From Apostichopus japonicus (Eukaryota; Echinodermata; Holothuroidea; Aspidochirotida; Stichopodidae): a DNA stretch of 64,000 nt. Both the position numbers and the translations under genes were made by a program. Under the pieces are notes generated by a model. It did not search any database. It had not been told where the DNA came from and saw only the letters and a list, made by a program, of their open reading frames with translations. Shown piece after piece: positions 40,901 to 55,100 of this stretch (positions within the stretch are counted from its first letter, which is position 1; each line of letters begins with the position of its first letter). The stretch spans positions 12,386,678 through 12,450,677 of the forward strand of contig NC_092579.1 of the NCBI RefSeq assembly GCF_037975245.1. The letters are read 5' to 3'.

Positions 40901-43900
40901 GAACCCCGGTGATGACGTCTTTTACAGCAAGTGCCTACACGGGGAGCTGTAAGTATTAGTTAATCCAGCTAATATCTCAGTCCATACAGTGGCGCGATGG
41001 CTTGGCGCACTGTACGAGCTGATGATCGAGACTCTCTTTTGCATCCGTGGTTCGAACCCCGGTGATGACGTCTTTTGCCGATCTTTTACAGCAAGTGCCT
41101 ACACGGGGAGCTGTAAGTATTAGTTAATCCACCTAATATCTCAGTCCATACAGTGGCGCGATGGCTTGGCGCACTGTACGAGCTGATGATCGAGACTCTC
41201 TTTTGCATCCGTGGTTCGAACCCCGGTGATGACGTCTTTTGCCGATCTTTTACAGCAAGTGCCTACACGGGGAGCTGTAAGTATTAGTTAATCCAGCTAA
41301 TATCTCAGTCCATACAGTGGCGCGATGGCTTGGCGCACTGTACGAGCTGATGATCGAGACTCTCTTTTGCATCCGTGGTTCGAACCCCGGTGATGACGTC
41401 TTTTGCCGATCTTTTACAGCAAGTGCCTACACGGGGAGCTGTAAGTATTAGTTAATCCACCTAATATCTCAGTCCATACAGTGGCGCGATGGCTTGGCGC
41501 ACTGTACGAGCTGATGATCGAGACTCTCTTTTGCATCCGTGGTTCGAAACCCCGGTGGTGACGTCTTTTGCCGATCTTTTACAGCAAGTGCCTACACGGG
41601 GAGCTGTAAGTATTAGTTAATCCACCTAATAGCTCAGTCCATACAGTGGCGCGATGGCTTGGCGCACTGTACGAGCTGATGATCGAGACTCTCTTTTGCA
41701 TCCGTGGTTCGAACCCCGGTGATGACGTCTTTTGCCGATCTTTTACAGCAAGTGCCTACACGGGGAGCTGTAAGTATTAGTTAATCCACCTAATATCTCA
41801 GTCCATACAGTGGCGCGATGGCTTGGCGCACTGTACAAGCTGATTATCGAGACTCTCTTTTGCATCCGTGGTTCGAACCCCGGTGATGACGTCTTTTGCC
41901 GATCTTTTACAGCAAGTGCCTACACGGGGAGCTGTAAGTATTAGTTAATCCAGCTAATATCTCAGTCCATACAGTGGCGCGATGGCTTGGCGCACTGTAC
42001 GAGCTGATGATCGAGACTCTCTTTTGCATCCGTGGTTCGAACCCCGGTGGTGACGTCTTTTACAGCAAGTGCCTACACGGGGAGCTGTAAGTATTAGTTA
42101 ATCCACCTAATATCTCAGTCCATACAGTGGCTCGATGGCTTGGCGCACTGTACGAGCTGATGATCGAGACTCTCTTTTGCATCCGTGGTTCGAAACCCCT
42201 TTGATGACGTCTTTTGCCGATCTTTTACAGCAAGTGCCTACACGGGGAGCTGTAAGTATTAGTTAATCCACCTAATATCTCAGTCCATACAGTGGCGCGA
42301 TGGCTTGGCGCACTGTACGAGCTGATGATCGAGACTCTCTTTTGCATCCGTGGTTCGAAACCCCGGTGATGACGTCTTTTGCCGATCTTTTACAGCAAGT
42401 GCCTACACGGGGAGCTGTAAGTATTAGTTAATCCACCTAATATCTCAGTCCATACAGTGGCGCGATGGCTTGGCGCACTGTACGAGCTGATGATCGAGAC
42501 TCTCTTTTGCATCCGTGGTTCGAACCCCGGTGATGACGTCTTTTGCCGATCTTTTACAGCCAGTGCCTACACGGGGAGCTGTAAGTATTAGTTAATCCAC
42601 CTAATATCTCAGTCCATACAGTGGCGCGATGGCTTGGCGCACTGTACGAGCTGATGATCGAGACTCTCTTTTGCATCCGTGGTTCGAACCCCGGTGGTAA
42701 CGTCTTTTACAGCAAGTGCCTACACGGGGAGCTGTAAGTATTAGTTAATCCACCTAATATCTCAGTCCATACAGTGGCGCGATGGCTTGGCGCACTGTAC
42801 GAGCTGATGATCGACACTCCCTATTGCATCCGTGGTTCGAAACCCCGGTGATGACGTCTTTTGCCGATCTTTTACAGCAAGTGCCTACACGGGGAGCTGT
42901 AAGTATTAGTTAATCCACCTAATATCTCAGTCCATACAGTGGCGCGATGGCTTGGCGCACTGAACGAGCTGATGATCGAAACTCTCTTTTGCATCCGTGG
43001 TTCGAAACCCCGGTGATGACGTCTTTTGCCGATCTTTTACAGCAAGTGCCTACACGGGGAGCTGTAAGTATTAGTTAATCCAGCTAATATCTCAGTCCAT
43101 ACAGTGGCGCGATGGCTTGGCGCACTGTACGAGCTGATGATCGAGACTCTCTTTTGCATCCGTGGTTCGAAACCCCGGTGGTGACGTCTTTTGCCGATCT
43201 TTTACAGCAAGTGCCTACACGGGGAGCTGTAAGTATTAGTTAATCCACCTAATATCTCAGTCCATACAGTGGCGCGATGGCTTGGCGCACTGTACGAGCT
43301 GATGATCGAGACTCTCTTTTGCATCCGTGGTTCGAACCCCGGTGATGACGTCTTTTGCCGATCTTTTACAGCAAGTGCCTACACGGGGAGCTGTAAGTAT
43401 TAGTTAATCCACCTAATATCTCAGTCCATACAGTGGCGCGATGGCTTGGCGCACTGTACGAGCTGATGATCGAGACTCTCTTTTGCATCCGTGGTTCGAA
43501 CCCCGGTGGTGACGTCTTTTACAGCAAGTGCCTACACGGGGAGCTGTAAGTATTAGTTAATCCACCTAATATCTCAGTCCATACAGTGGCGCGATGGCTT
43601 GGCGCACTGTACGAGCTGATGATCGAGACTCTCTTTTGCATCCGTGGTTCGAAACCCCGGTGATGACGTCTTTTGCCGATCTTTTACAGCAAGTGCCTAC
43701 ACGGGGAGCTGTAAGTATTAGTTAATCCACCTAATATCTCAGTCCATACAGTGGCGCGATGGCTTGGCGCACTGTACGAGCTGATGATCGAGACTCTCTT
43801 TTGCATCCGTGGTTCGAACCCCGGTGATGACGTCTTTTGCCGATCTTTTACAGCAAGTGCCTACACGGGGAGCTGTAAGTATTAGTTAATCCAGCTAATA

Positions 43901-46900
43901 TCTCAGTCCATACAGTGGCGCGATGGCTTGGCGCACTGTACGAGCTGATGATCGAGACTCTCTTTTGCATCCGTGGTTCGAACCCCGGTGGTGACGTCTT
44001 TTACAGCAAGTGCCTACACGGGGAGCTGTAAGTATTAGTTAATCCACCTAATATCTCAGTCCATACAGTGGCGCGATGGCTTGGCGCACTGTACGAGCTG
44101 ATGATCGAGACTCTCTTTTGCATCCGTGGTTCGAAACCCCGGTGATGACGTCTTTTGCCGATCTTTTACAGCAAGTGCCTACACGGGGAGCTGTAAGTAT
44201 TAGTTAATCCACCTAATATCTCAGTCCATACAGTGGCGCGATGGCTTGGCGCACTGAACGAGCTTATGATCGAAACTCTCTTTTGCATCCGTGGTTCGAA
44301 ACCCCGGTGATGACGTCTTTTGCCGATCTTTTACAGCAAGTGCCTACACGGGGAGCTGTAAGTATTAGTTAATCCAGCTAATATCTCAGTCCATACAGTG
44401 GCGCGATGGCTTGGCGCACTGTACGAGCTGATGATCGAGACTCTCTTTTGCATCCGTGGTTCGAACCCCGATGATGACGTCTTTTGCCGATCTTTTACAG
44501 CAAGTGCCTACACGGGGAGCTGTAAGTATTAGTTAATCCAGCTAATATCTCAGTCCATACAGTGGCGCGATGGCTTGGCGCACTGTACGAGCTGATGATC
44601 GAGACTCTCTTTTGCATCCGTGGTTCGAAACCCCGGTGGTGACGTCTTTTGCCGATCTTTTACAGCAAGTGCCTACACGGGGAGCTGTAAGTATTAGTTA
44701 ATCCAGCTAATATCTCAGTCCATACAGTGGCGCGATGGCTTGGCGCACTGTACGAGCTGATGATCGAGACTCTCTTTTGCATCCGTGGTTCGAACCCCGG
44801 TGATGACGTCTTTTGCCGATCTTTTACAGCAAGTGCCTACACGGGGAGCTGTAAGTATTAGTTAATCCACCTAATATCTCAGTCCATACAGTGGCGCGAT
44901 GGCTTGGCGCACTGTACGAGCTGATGATCGAGACTCTCTTTTGCATCCGTGGTTCGAACCCCGGTGGTGACGTCTTTTACAGCAAGTGCCTACACGGGGA
45001 GCTGTAAGTATTAGTTAATCCAGCTAATATCTCAGTCCATACAGTGGCGCGATGGCTTGGCGCACTGTACGAGCTGATGATCGAGACTCTCTTTTGCATC
45101 CGTGGTTCGAAACCCCGGTGATGACGTCTTTTGCCGATCTTTTACAGCAAGTGCCTACACGGGGAGCTGTAAGTATTAGTTAATCCACCTAATATCTCAG
45201 TCCATACAGTGGCGCGATGGCTTGGCGCACTGTACGAGCTGATGATCGAGACTCTCTTTTGCATCCGTGGTTCGAACCCCGGTGATGACGTCTTTTGCCG
45301 ATCTTTTACAGCAAGTGCCTTCACGGGGAGCTGTAAGTATTAGTTAATCCACCTAATATCTCAGTCCATACAGTGGCGCGATGGCTTGGCGCACTGTACG
45401 AGCTGATGATCGAGACTCTCTTTTGCATCCGTGGTTCGAACCCCGGTGGTGACGTCTTTTACAGCAAGTGCCTACACGGGGAGCTGTAAGTATTAGTTAA
45501 TCCACCTAATATCTCAGTCCATACAGTGGCGCGATGGCTTGGCGCACTGTACGAGCTGATGATCGAGACTCTCTTTTGCATCCGTGGTTCGAAACCCCGG
45601 TGATGACGTCTTTTGCCGATCTTTTACAGCAAGTGCCTACACGGGGAGCTGTAAGTATTAGTTAATCCACCTAAGATCTCAGTCCATACAATGGCGCGAT
45701 GGCTTGGCGCACTGTACGAGCTGATGATCGAGACTCTCTTTTGCATCCGTGGTTCGAAACCCCGGTGGTGACGTCTTTTGCCGATCTTTTACAGCAAGTG
45801 CCTACACGGGGAGCTGTAAGTATTAGTTAATCCAGCTAATATCTCAGTCCATACAGTGGCGCGATGGCTTGGCGCACTGTACGAGCTGATGATCGAGACT
45901 CTCTTTTGCATCCGTGGTTCGAACCCCGGTGATGACGTCTTTTGCCGATCTTTTACAGCAAGTGCCTACACGGGGAGCTGTAAGTATTAGTTAATCCAGC
46001 TAATATCTCAGTCCATACAGTGGCGCGATGGCTTGGCGCACTGTACGAGCTGATGATCGAGACTCTCTTTTGCATCCGTGGTTCGAACCCCGGTGGTGAC
46101 GTCTTTTACAGCAAGTGCCTACACGGGGAGCTGTAAGTATTAGTTAATCCACCTAATATCTCAGTCCATACAGTGGCGCGATGGCTTGGCGCACTGTACG
46201 AGCTGATGATCGAGAATCTCTTTTGCATCCGTGGTTCGAAACCCCGGTGATGACGTCTTTTACAGCAAGTGCCTACACGGGGAGCTGTAAGTATCAGTTA
46301 ATCCACCTAATATCTCAGTCCATACAGTGGCGCGATGGCTTGGCGCACTGTACGAGCTGATGATCGAGACTCTTTTTTGCATCCGTGGTTCGAAAGCCCG
46401 GTGGTGACGTCTTTTGCCGATCTTTTACAGCAAGTGCCTACACGGGGAGCTGTAAGTATTAGTTAATCCACCTAATATCTCAGTCCATACAGTGGCGCGA
46501 TGGCTTGGCGCACTGTACGAGTTGATGATCGAGACTCTCTTTTGCATCCGTGGTTCGAAACCCCGGTGGTGACGTCTTTTGCCGATCTTTTCCAGCAAGT
46601 GCCTACACGGGGAGCTGTAAGTATTAGTTAATCCAGCTAATATCTCAGTCCATACAGTGGCGCGATTGCTTGGCGCACTGTACGAGCTGATGATCGAGAC
46701 TCTCGTTTGCATCCGTTGTTCGAACCCCGGTGGTGACGTCTTTTACAGCAAGTGCCTACACGGGGAGCTGTAAGTATTAGTTAATCCACCTAATATCTCA
46801 GTCCATACAGTGGCGCGATGGCTTGGCGCACTGTACGAGCTGATGATCGAGACTCTCTTTTGCATCCGTGGTTCGAAACCCCGGTGATGACGTCTTTTGC

Positions 46901-48078
46901 CGATCTTTTACAGCAAGTGCCTACACGGGGAGCTGTAAGTATTAGTTAATCCAGCTAATATCTCAGTCCATACAGTGGCGCGATGGCTTGGCGCACTGTA
47001 CGAGCTGATGATCGAGACTCTCTTTTGCATCCGTGGTTCGAAACCCCGGTGATGACGTCTTTTGCCGATCTTTTACAGCAAGTGCCTACACGGGGAGCTG
47101 TAAGTATTAGTTAATCCACCTAATATCTCAGTCCATACAGTGGCGCGATGGCTTGGCGCACTGTACGAGCTGATGATCGAGACTCTCTTTTCCATCCGTG
47201 GTTCGAACCCCGGTGATGACGTCTTTTGCCGATCTTTTACAGCAAGTGCCTACACGGGGAGCTGTAAGTATTAGTTAATCCACCTAATATCTCAGTCCAT
47301 ACAGTGGCGCGATGGCTTGGCGCACTGTACGAGCTGATGATCGAGACTCTCTTTTGCATCCGTGGTTCGAAACCCCATGGTGACGTCTTTTGCCGATCTT
47401 TTACAGCAAGTGCCTACACGGGGAGCTGTAAGTATTAGTTAATCCACCTAATATATCAGTCCATACAGTGGCGCGATGGCTTGGCGCACTGTACGAGCTG
47501 ATGATCGAGACTCTCTTTTGCATCCGTGGTTCGAAACCCCGGTGGTGACGTCTTTTGCCGATCTTTTACAGCAAGTGCCTACACGGGGAGCTGTAAGTAT
47601 TAGTTAATCCACCTAATATCTCAGTCCATACAGTGGCGCGATGGCTTGGCGCACTGTACGAGCTGATGATCGAGACTCTCTTTCGCATCCGTGGTTCGAA
47701 CCCCGGTGATGACGTCTTTTGCCGATCTTTTACAGCAAGTGCCTACACGGGGAGCTGTAAGTATTAGTTAATCCAGCTAATATCTCAGTCCATACAGAGG
47801 CGCGATGGCTTGGCGCACTGTACGAGCTGATGATCGAGACTCTCTTTTGCATCCGTGGTTCGAAACCCGGTGATGACGTCTTTTACAGCAAGTGCCTACA
47901 CGGGGAGCTGTAAGTATTAGTTAATCCACCTAATATCTCAGTCCATACAGTGGCGCGATGGCTTGGCGCACTGTACGAGCTGATGATCGAGACTCTCTTT
48001 TGCATCCGTGGTTCGAAACCCCGGTGATGACGTCTTTTGCCGATCTTTTACAGCAAGTGCCTACACGGGGAGCTGTAA

Positions 48079-51000
48079 GTACTAGTTAATCCACCTAATA
48101 TCTCAGTCCATACAGTGGCGCGATGGCTTGGCGCACTGTACGAGCTGATGATCGAGACTCTCTTTTGCATCCGTGGTTCGAAACCCCGGTGATGACGTCT
48201 TTTGCCGATCTTTTACAGCAAGTGCCTACACGGGGAGTTGTAAGTATTAGTTAATCCACCTAATATCTCAGTCCATACAGTGGCGCGATGGCTTGGCGCA
48301 CTGTACGAGCTGATGATCGAGACTCTCTTTTGCATCCGTGGTTCGAACCCCGGTGATGACGTCTTTTGCCGATCTTTTACAGCAAGTGCCTACACGGGGA
48401 GCTGTAAGTATTAGTTAATCCAGCTAATATCTCAGTCCATACAGTGGCGCGATGGCTTGGCGCACTGTACGAGCTGATGATCGAGACTCTCGTTTGCATC
48501 CGTGGTTCGAACCCCGGTGGTGACGTCTTTTACAGCAAGTGCCTACACGGGGAGCTGTAAGTATTAGTTAATCCACCTAATATCTCAGTCCATACAGTGG
48601 CGCGATGGCTTGGCGCACTGTACGAGCAGATGATCGAGACTCTCTTTTGCATCCGTGGTTCGAAACCCCGGTGGTGACGTCTTTTGCCGATCTTTTACAG
48701 CAAGTGCCTACACGTGGAGCTGTAAGTATTAGTTAATCCAGCTAATATCTCAGTCCATACAGTGGCGCGATGGCTTGGCGCACTGTACGAGCTGATGATC
48801 GAGACTCTCTTTTGCATCCGTGGTTCGAACCCCGGTGATGAAGTCTTTTGCCGATCTTTTACAGCAAGTGCCTACACGGGGAGCTGTAAGTATTAGTTAA
48901 TCCACCTAATATCTCAGTCCATACAGTGGCGCGATGGCTTGGCGCACTGTACGAGCTGATGATCGAGACTCTCTTTTGCATCCGTGGTTCGAAACCCGAT
49001 GATGACGTCTTTTGCCGATCTTTCACAGCAAGTGCCTACACGGGGAGCTGTAAGTATTAGTTAATCCACCTAATTTCTCAGTCCATACAGTGGCGCGATG
49101 GCTTGGCGCACTGTACGAGCTGATGATCGAGACTCTCTTTTGCATCCGTGGTTCGAACCCCGGTGATGACGTCTTTTGCCGATCTTTTACAGCAAGTGCC
49201 TACACGGGGAGCTGTAAGTATTAGTTAATCCACCTAATATCTCAGTCCATACAGTGGCGCGATGGCTTGGCGCACTGTACGAGCTGATGATCGAGACTCT
49301 CTTTTGCATCCGTGGTTCGAAACCCCGGTGATGACGTCTTTTGCCGATCTTTTACAGCAAGTGCCTACACGGGGAGCTGTAAGTACTAGTTAATCCACCT
49401 AATATCTCAGTCCATACAGTGGCGCGATGGCTTGGCGCACTGTACGAGCTGATGATCGAGACTCTCTTTTGCATCCGTGGTTCGAAACCCCGGTGATGAC
49501 GTCTTTTGCCGATCTTTTACAGCAAGTGCCTACACGGGGAGTTGTAAGTATTAGTTAATCCACCTAATATCTCAGTCCATACAGTGGCGCGATGGCTTGG
49601 CGCACTGTACGAGCTGATGATCGAGACTCTCTTTTGCATCCGTGGTTCGAACCCCGGTGATGACGTCTTTTGCCGATCTTTTACAGCAAGTGCCTACACG
49701 GGGAGCTGTAAGTATTAGTTAATCCAGCTAATATCTCAGTCCATACAGTGGCGCGATGGCTTGGCGCACTGTACGAGCTGATGATCGAGACTCTCGTTTG
49801 CATCCGTGGTTCGAACCCCGGTGGTGACGTCTTTTACAGCAAGTGCCTACACGGGGAGCTGTAAGTATTAGTTAATCCACCTAATATCTCAGTCCATACA
49901 GTGGCGCGATGGCTTGGCGCACTGTACGAGCAGATGATCGAGACTCTCTTTTGCATCCGTGGTTCGAAACCCCGGTGGTGACGTCTTTTGCCGATCTTTT
50001 ACAGCAAGTGCCTACACGGGGAGCTGTAAGTATTAGTTAATCCAGCTAATATCTCAGTCCATACAGTGGCGCGATGGCTTGGCGCACTGTACGAGCTGAT
50101 GATCGAGACTCTCGTTTGCATCCGTGGTTCGAACCCCGGTGGTGACGTCTTTTACAGCAAGTGCCTACACGGGGAGCTGTAAGTATTAGTTAATCCACCT
50201 AATATCTCAGTCCATACAGTGGCGCGATGGCTTGGCGCACTGTACGAGCTGATGATCGAGACTCTCTTTTGCATCCGTGGTTCGAAACCCCGGTGGTGAC
50301 GTCTTTTGCCGATCTTTTACAGCAAGTGCCTACACGTGGAGCTGTAAGTATTAGTTAATCCAGCTAATATCTCAGTCCATACAGTGGCGCGATGGCTTGG
50401 CGCACTGTACGAGCTGATGATCGAGACTCTCTTTTGCATCCGTGGTTCGAACCCCGGTGATGAAGTCTTTTGCCGATCTTTTACAGCAAGTGCCTACACG
50501 GGGAGCTGTAAGTATTAGTTAATCCACCTAATATCTCAGTCCATACAGTGGCGCGATGGCTTGGCGCACTGTACGAGCTGATGATCGAGACTCTCTTTTG
50601 CATCCGTGGTTCGAAACCCGATGATGATGTCTTTTGCCGATCTTTCACAGCAAGTGCCTACACGGGGAGCTGTAAGTATTAGTTAATCCACCTAATTTCT
50701 CAGTCCATACAGTGGCGCGATGGCTTGGCGCACTGTACGAGCTGATGATCGAGACTCTCTTTTGCATCCGTGGTTCGAAACCCGGTGATGACGTCTTTTG
50801 CCGATCTTTTACAGCAAGTGCCTACACGGGGAGCTGTAAGTATTAGTTAATCCACCTAATATCTCAGTCCATACAGTGGCGCGATGGCTTGGCGCACTGT
50901 ACGAGCTGATGATCGAGACTCTCTTTTGCATCCGTGGTTCGAAACCCCGGTGATGACGTCTTTTGCCGATCTTTTACAGCAAGTGCCTACACGGGGAGCT

Positions 51001-52140
51001 GTAAGTACTAGTTAATCCACCTAATATCTCAGTCCATACAGTGGCGCGATGGCTTGGCGCACTGTACGAGCTGATGATCGAGACTCTCTTTTGCATCCGT
51101 GGTTCGAAACCCCGGTGATGACGTCTTTTGCCGATCTTTTACAGCAAGTGCCTACACGGGGAGTTGTAAGTATTAGTTAATCCACCTAATATCTCAGTCC
51201 ATACAGTGGCGCGATGGCTTGGCGCACTGTACGAGCTGATGATCGAGACTCTCTTTTGCATCCGTGGTTCGAACCCCGGTGATGACGTCTTTTGCCGATC
51301 TTTTACAGCAAGTGCCTACACGGGGAGCTGTAAGTATTAGTTAATCCAGCTAATATCTCAGTCCATACAGTGGCGCGATGGCTTGGCGCACTGTACGAGC
51401 TGATGATCGAGACTCTCGTTTGCATCCGTGGTTCGAACCCCGGTGGTGACGTCTTTTACAGCAAGTGCCTACACGGGGAGCTGTAAGTATTAGTTAATCC
51501 ACCTAATATCTCAGTCCATACAGTGGCGCGATGGCTTGGCGCACTGTACGAGCAGATGATCGAGACTCTCTTTTGCATCCGTGGTTCGAAACCCCGGTGG
51601 TGACGTCTTTTGCCGATCTTTTACAGCAAGTGCCTACACGTGGAGCTGTAAGTATTAGTTAATCCAGCTAATATCTCAGTCCATACAGTGGCGCGATGGC
51701 TTGGCGCACTGTACGAGCTGATGATCGAGACTCTCTTTTGCATCCGTGGTTCGAACCCCGGTGATGAAGTCTTTTGCCGATCTTTTACAGCAAGTGCCTA
51801 CACGGGGAGCTGTAAGTATTAGTTAATCCACCTAATATCTCAGTCCATACAGTGGCGCGATGGCTTGGCGCACTGTACGAGCTGATGATCGAGACTCTCT
51901 TTTGCATCCGTGGTTCGAAACCCGATGATGACGTCTTTTGCCGATCTTTCACAGCAAGTGCCTACACGGGGAGCTGTAAGTATTAGTTAATCCACCTAAT
52001 TTCTCAGTCCATACAGTGGCGCGATGGCTTGGCGCACTGTACGAGCTGATGATCGAGACTCTCTTTTGCATCCGTGGTTCGAAACCCGGTGATGACGTCT
52101 TTTGCCGATCTTTTACAGCAAGTGCCTACACGGGGAGCTG
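48079..52140 (+). repeat. Higher-order repeat of about 8 monomers (1304 bp) in three tandem copies
   Basis: Linked variants recur in the same order. GTACTAG is at 48079, 49383 and 51005. GGAGTTGTAAG has its altered base near 48236, 49540 and 51162. GAGCAGATG is at 48624, 49928 and 51550. CACGTGGAGC is at 48711, 50333 and 51637. GATGAAGTC, GAAACCCGATGATG and CTAATTTCTC (49071, 50693, 51997) follow. Spacings are 1304 or 1622 bp. The middle copy is 318 bp longer because a two-monomer piece (short plus 165-bp unit, with the CTCTCGTTT variant) is duplicated between GAGCAGATG and CACGTGG. The third copy ends near 52.14 kb. Confidence 0.85.
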
Positions 52141-55100
52141 TAAGTATTAGTTAATCCACCTAATATCTCAGTCCATACAGTGGCGCGATGGCTTGGCGCA
52201 CTGTACGAGCTGATGATCGAGACTCTCTTTTGCATCCGTGGTTCGAACCCCGGTGATGACGTCTTTTGCCGATCTTTTACAGCAAGTGCCTACACGGGGA
52301 GCTGTAAGTATTAGTTAATCCACCTAATATCTCAGTCCATACAGTGGCGCGATGGCTTGGCGCACTGTACGAGCTGATGATCGAGACTCTCTTTTGCATC
52401 CGTGGTTCGAACCCCGGTGGTGACGTCTTTTACAGCAAGTGCCTACACGGGGAGCTGTAAGTATTAGTTAATCCAGCTAATATCTCAGTCCATACAGTGG
52501 CGCGATGGCTTGGCGCACTGTACGAGCTGATGATCGAGACTCTCTTTTGCATCCGTGGTTCGAAACCCGATGATGACGTCTTTTGCCGATCTTTTACAGC
52601 AAGTGCCTACACGGGGAGCTGTAAGTATTAGTTAATCCACCTAATTTCTCAGTCCATACAGTGGCGCGATGGCTTGGCGCACTGTACGAGCTGATGATCG
52701 AGACTCTCTTTTGCATCCGTGGTTCGAAACCCCGGTGGTGACGTCTTTTGCCGATCTTTTACAGCAAGTGCCTACACGGGGAGCTGTAAGTATTAGTTAA
52801 TCCAGCTAATATCTCAGTCCATACAGTGGCGCGATGGCTTGGCGCACTGTACGAGCTGATGATCGAGACTCTCTTTTGCATCCGTGGTTCGAACCCCGGT
52901 GATGACGTCTTTTGCCGATCTTTTACAGCAAGTGCCTACACGGGGAGCTGTAAGTATTAGTTAATCCACCTAATATCTCAGTCCATACAGTGGCGCGATG
53001 GCTTGGCGCACTGTACGAGCTGATGATCGAGACTCTCTTTTGCATCCGTGGTTCGAACCCCGGTGATGACGTCTTTTGCCGATCTTTTACAGCAAGTGCC
53101 TACACAGGGAGCTGTAAGTATTAGTTAATCCACCTAATATCTCAGTCCATACAGTGGCGCGATGGCTTGGCGCACTGTACGAGCTGATGATCGAGACTCT
53201 CTTTTGCATCCGTGGTTCGAAACCCCGGTGATGACGTCTTTTGCCGATCTTTTACAGCAAGTGCCTACACGGGGAGCTGTAAGTATTAGTTAATCCACCT
53301 AATATCTCAGTCCATACAGTGGCGCGATGGCTTGGCGAACTGTGCGAGCTGATGATCGAGACTCTCTTTTGCATCCGTGGTTCGAAACCCCGGTGATGAC
53401 GTCTTTTGCCGATCTTTTACAGCAAGTGCCTACACGGGGAGCTGTAAGTATTAGTTAATCCACCTAATATCTCAGTCCATACAGTGGCGCGATGGCTTGG
53501 CGCACTGTACGAGCTGATGATCGAGACTCTCTTTTGCATCCGTGGATCGAACCCCGGTGATGACGTCTTTTGCCGATCTTTTACAGCAAGTGCCTACACG
53601 GGGAGCTGTAAGTATTAGTTAATCCACCTAATATCTCAGTCCATACAGTGGCGCGATGGCTTGGCGCACTGTACGAGCTGATGATCGAGACTCTCTTTTG
53701 CATCCGTGGTTCGAACCCCGGTGGTGATGTCTTTTACAGCAAGTGCCTACACGGGGAGCTGTAAGTATTAGTTAATCCACCTAATATCTCAGTCCATACA
53801 GTGGCGCGATGGCTTGGCGCACTGTACGAGCTGATGATCGAGACTCTCTTTTGCATCCGTGGTTCGAAACCCCGGTGATGACGTCTTTTGCCGATCTTTT
53901 ACAGCAAGTGCCTACACGGGGAGCTGTAAGTACTAGTTAATCCACCTAATATCTCAGTCCATACAGTGGCGCGATGGCTTGGCGCACTGTACGAGCTGAT
54001 GATCGAGACTCTGTTTTGCATCCGTGGTTCGAAACCCCGGTGATGACGTCTTTTGCCGATCTTTTACAGCAAGTGCCTACACGGGGAGCTGTAAGTATTA
54101 GTTAATCCACCTAATATCTCAGTCCATACAGTGGCGCGATGGCTTGGCGCACTGTACGAGCTGATGATCGAGACTCTCTTTTGCATCCGTGGTTCGAACC
54201 CCGGTGATGACGTCTTTTGCCGATCTTTTACAGCAAGTGCCTACACGGGGAGCTGTAAGTATTAGTTAATCCACCTAATATCTCAGTCCATACAGTGGCG
54301 CGATGGCTTGGCGCACTGTACGAGCTGATGATCGAGACTCTCTTTTGCATCCGTGGTTCGAACCCCGGTGATGACGTCTTTTGCCGATCTTTTACAGCAA
54401 GTGCCTACACGGGGAGCTGTAAGTATTAGTTAATCCACCTAATATCTCAGTCCATACAGTGGCGCGATGGCTTGGCGCACTGTACGAGCTGATGATCGAG
54501 ACTCTCTTTTGCATCCGTGGTTCGAACCCCGGTGATGACGTTTTTTGCCGATCTTTTACAGCAAGTGCCTACACGGGGAGCTGTAAGTATTAGTTAATCC
54601 ACCTAATATCTCAGTTCATACAGTGGCGCGATGGCTTGGCGCACTGTGCGAGCTGATGATCGAGACTCTCTTTTGCATCCGTTGTTCGAACCCCGGTGGT
54701 GACGTCTTTTACAGCAAGTGCCTACACGGGGAGCTGTAAGTATTAGTTCATCCAGCTAATATCTCAGTCCATACAGTGGCGCGATGGCTTGGCGCACTGT
54801 ACGAGCTGATGATCGAGACTCTCTTTTGCATCCGTGGTTCGAACCCCGGTGATGACGTCTTTTGCCGATCTTTTACAGCAAGTGCCTACACGGGGAGCTG
54901 TAAGTATTAGTTAATCCACCTAATATCTCAGTCCATACAGTGGCGCGATGGCTTGGCGCACTGTACGAGCTGATGATCGAGACTCTCTTTTGCATCCGTG
55001 GTTCGAACCCCGGTGGTGACGTCTTTTGCCGATCTTTTACAGCAAGTGCCTACACGGGGAGCTGTAAGTATTAGTTAATCCACCTAATATCTCAGTCCAT

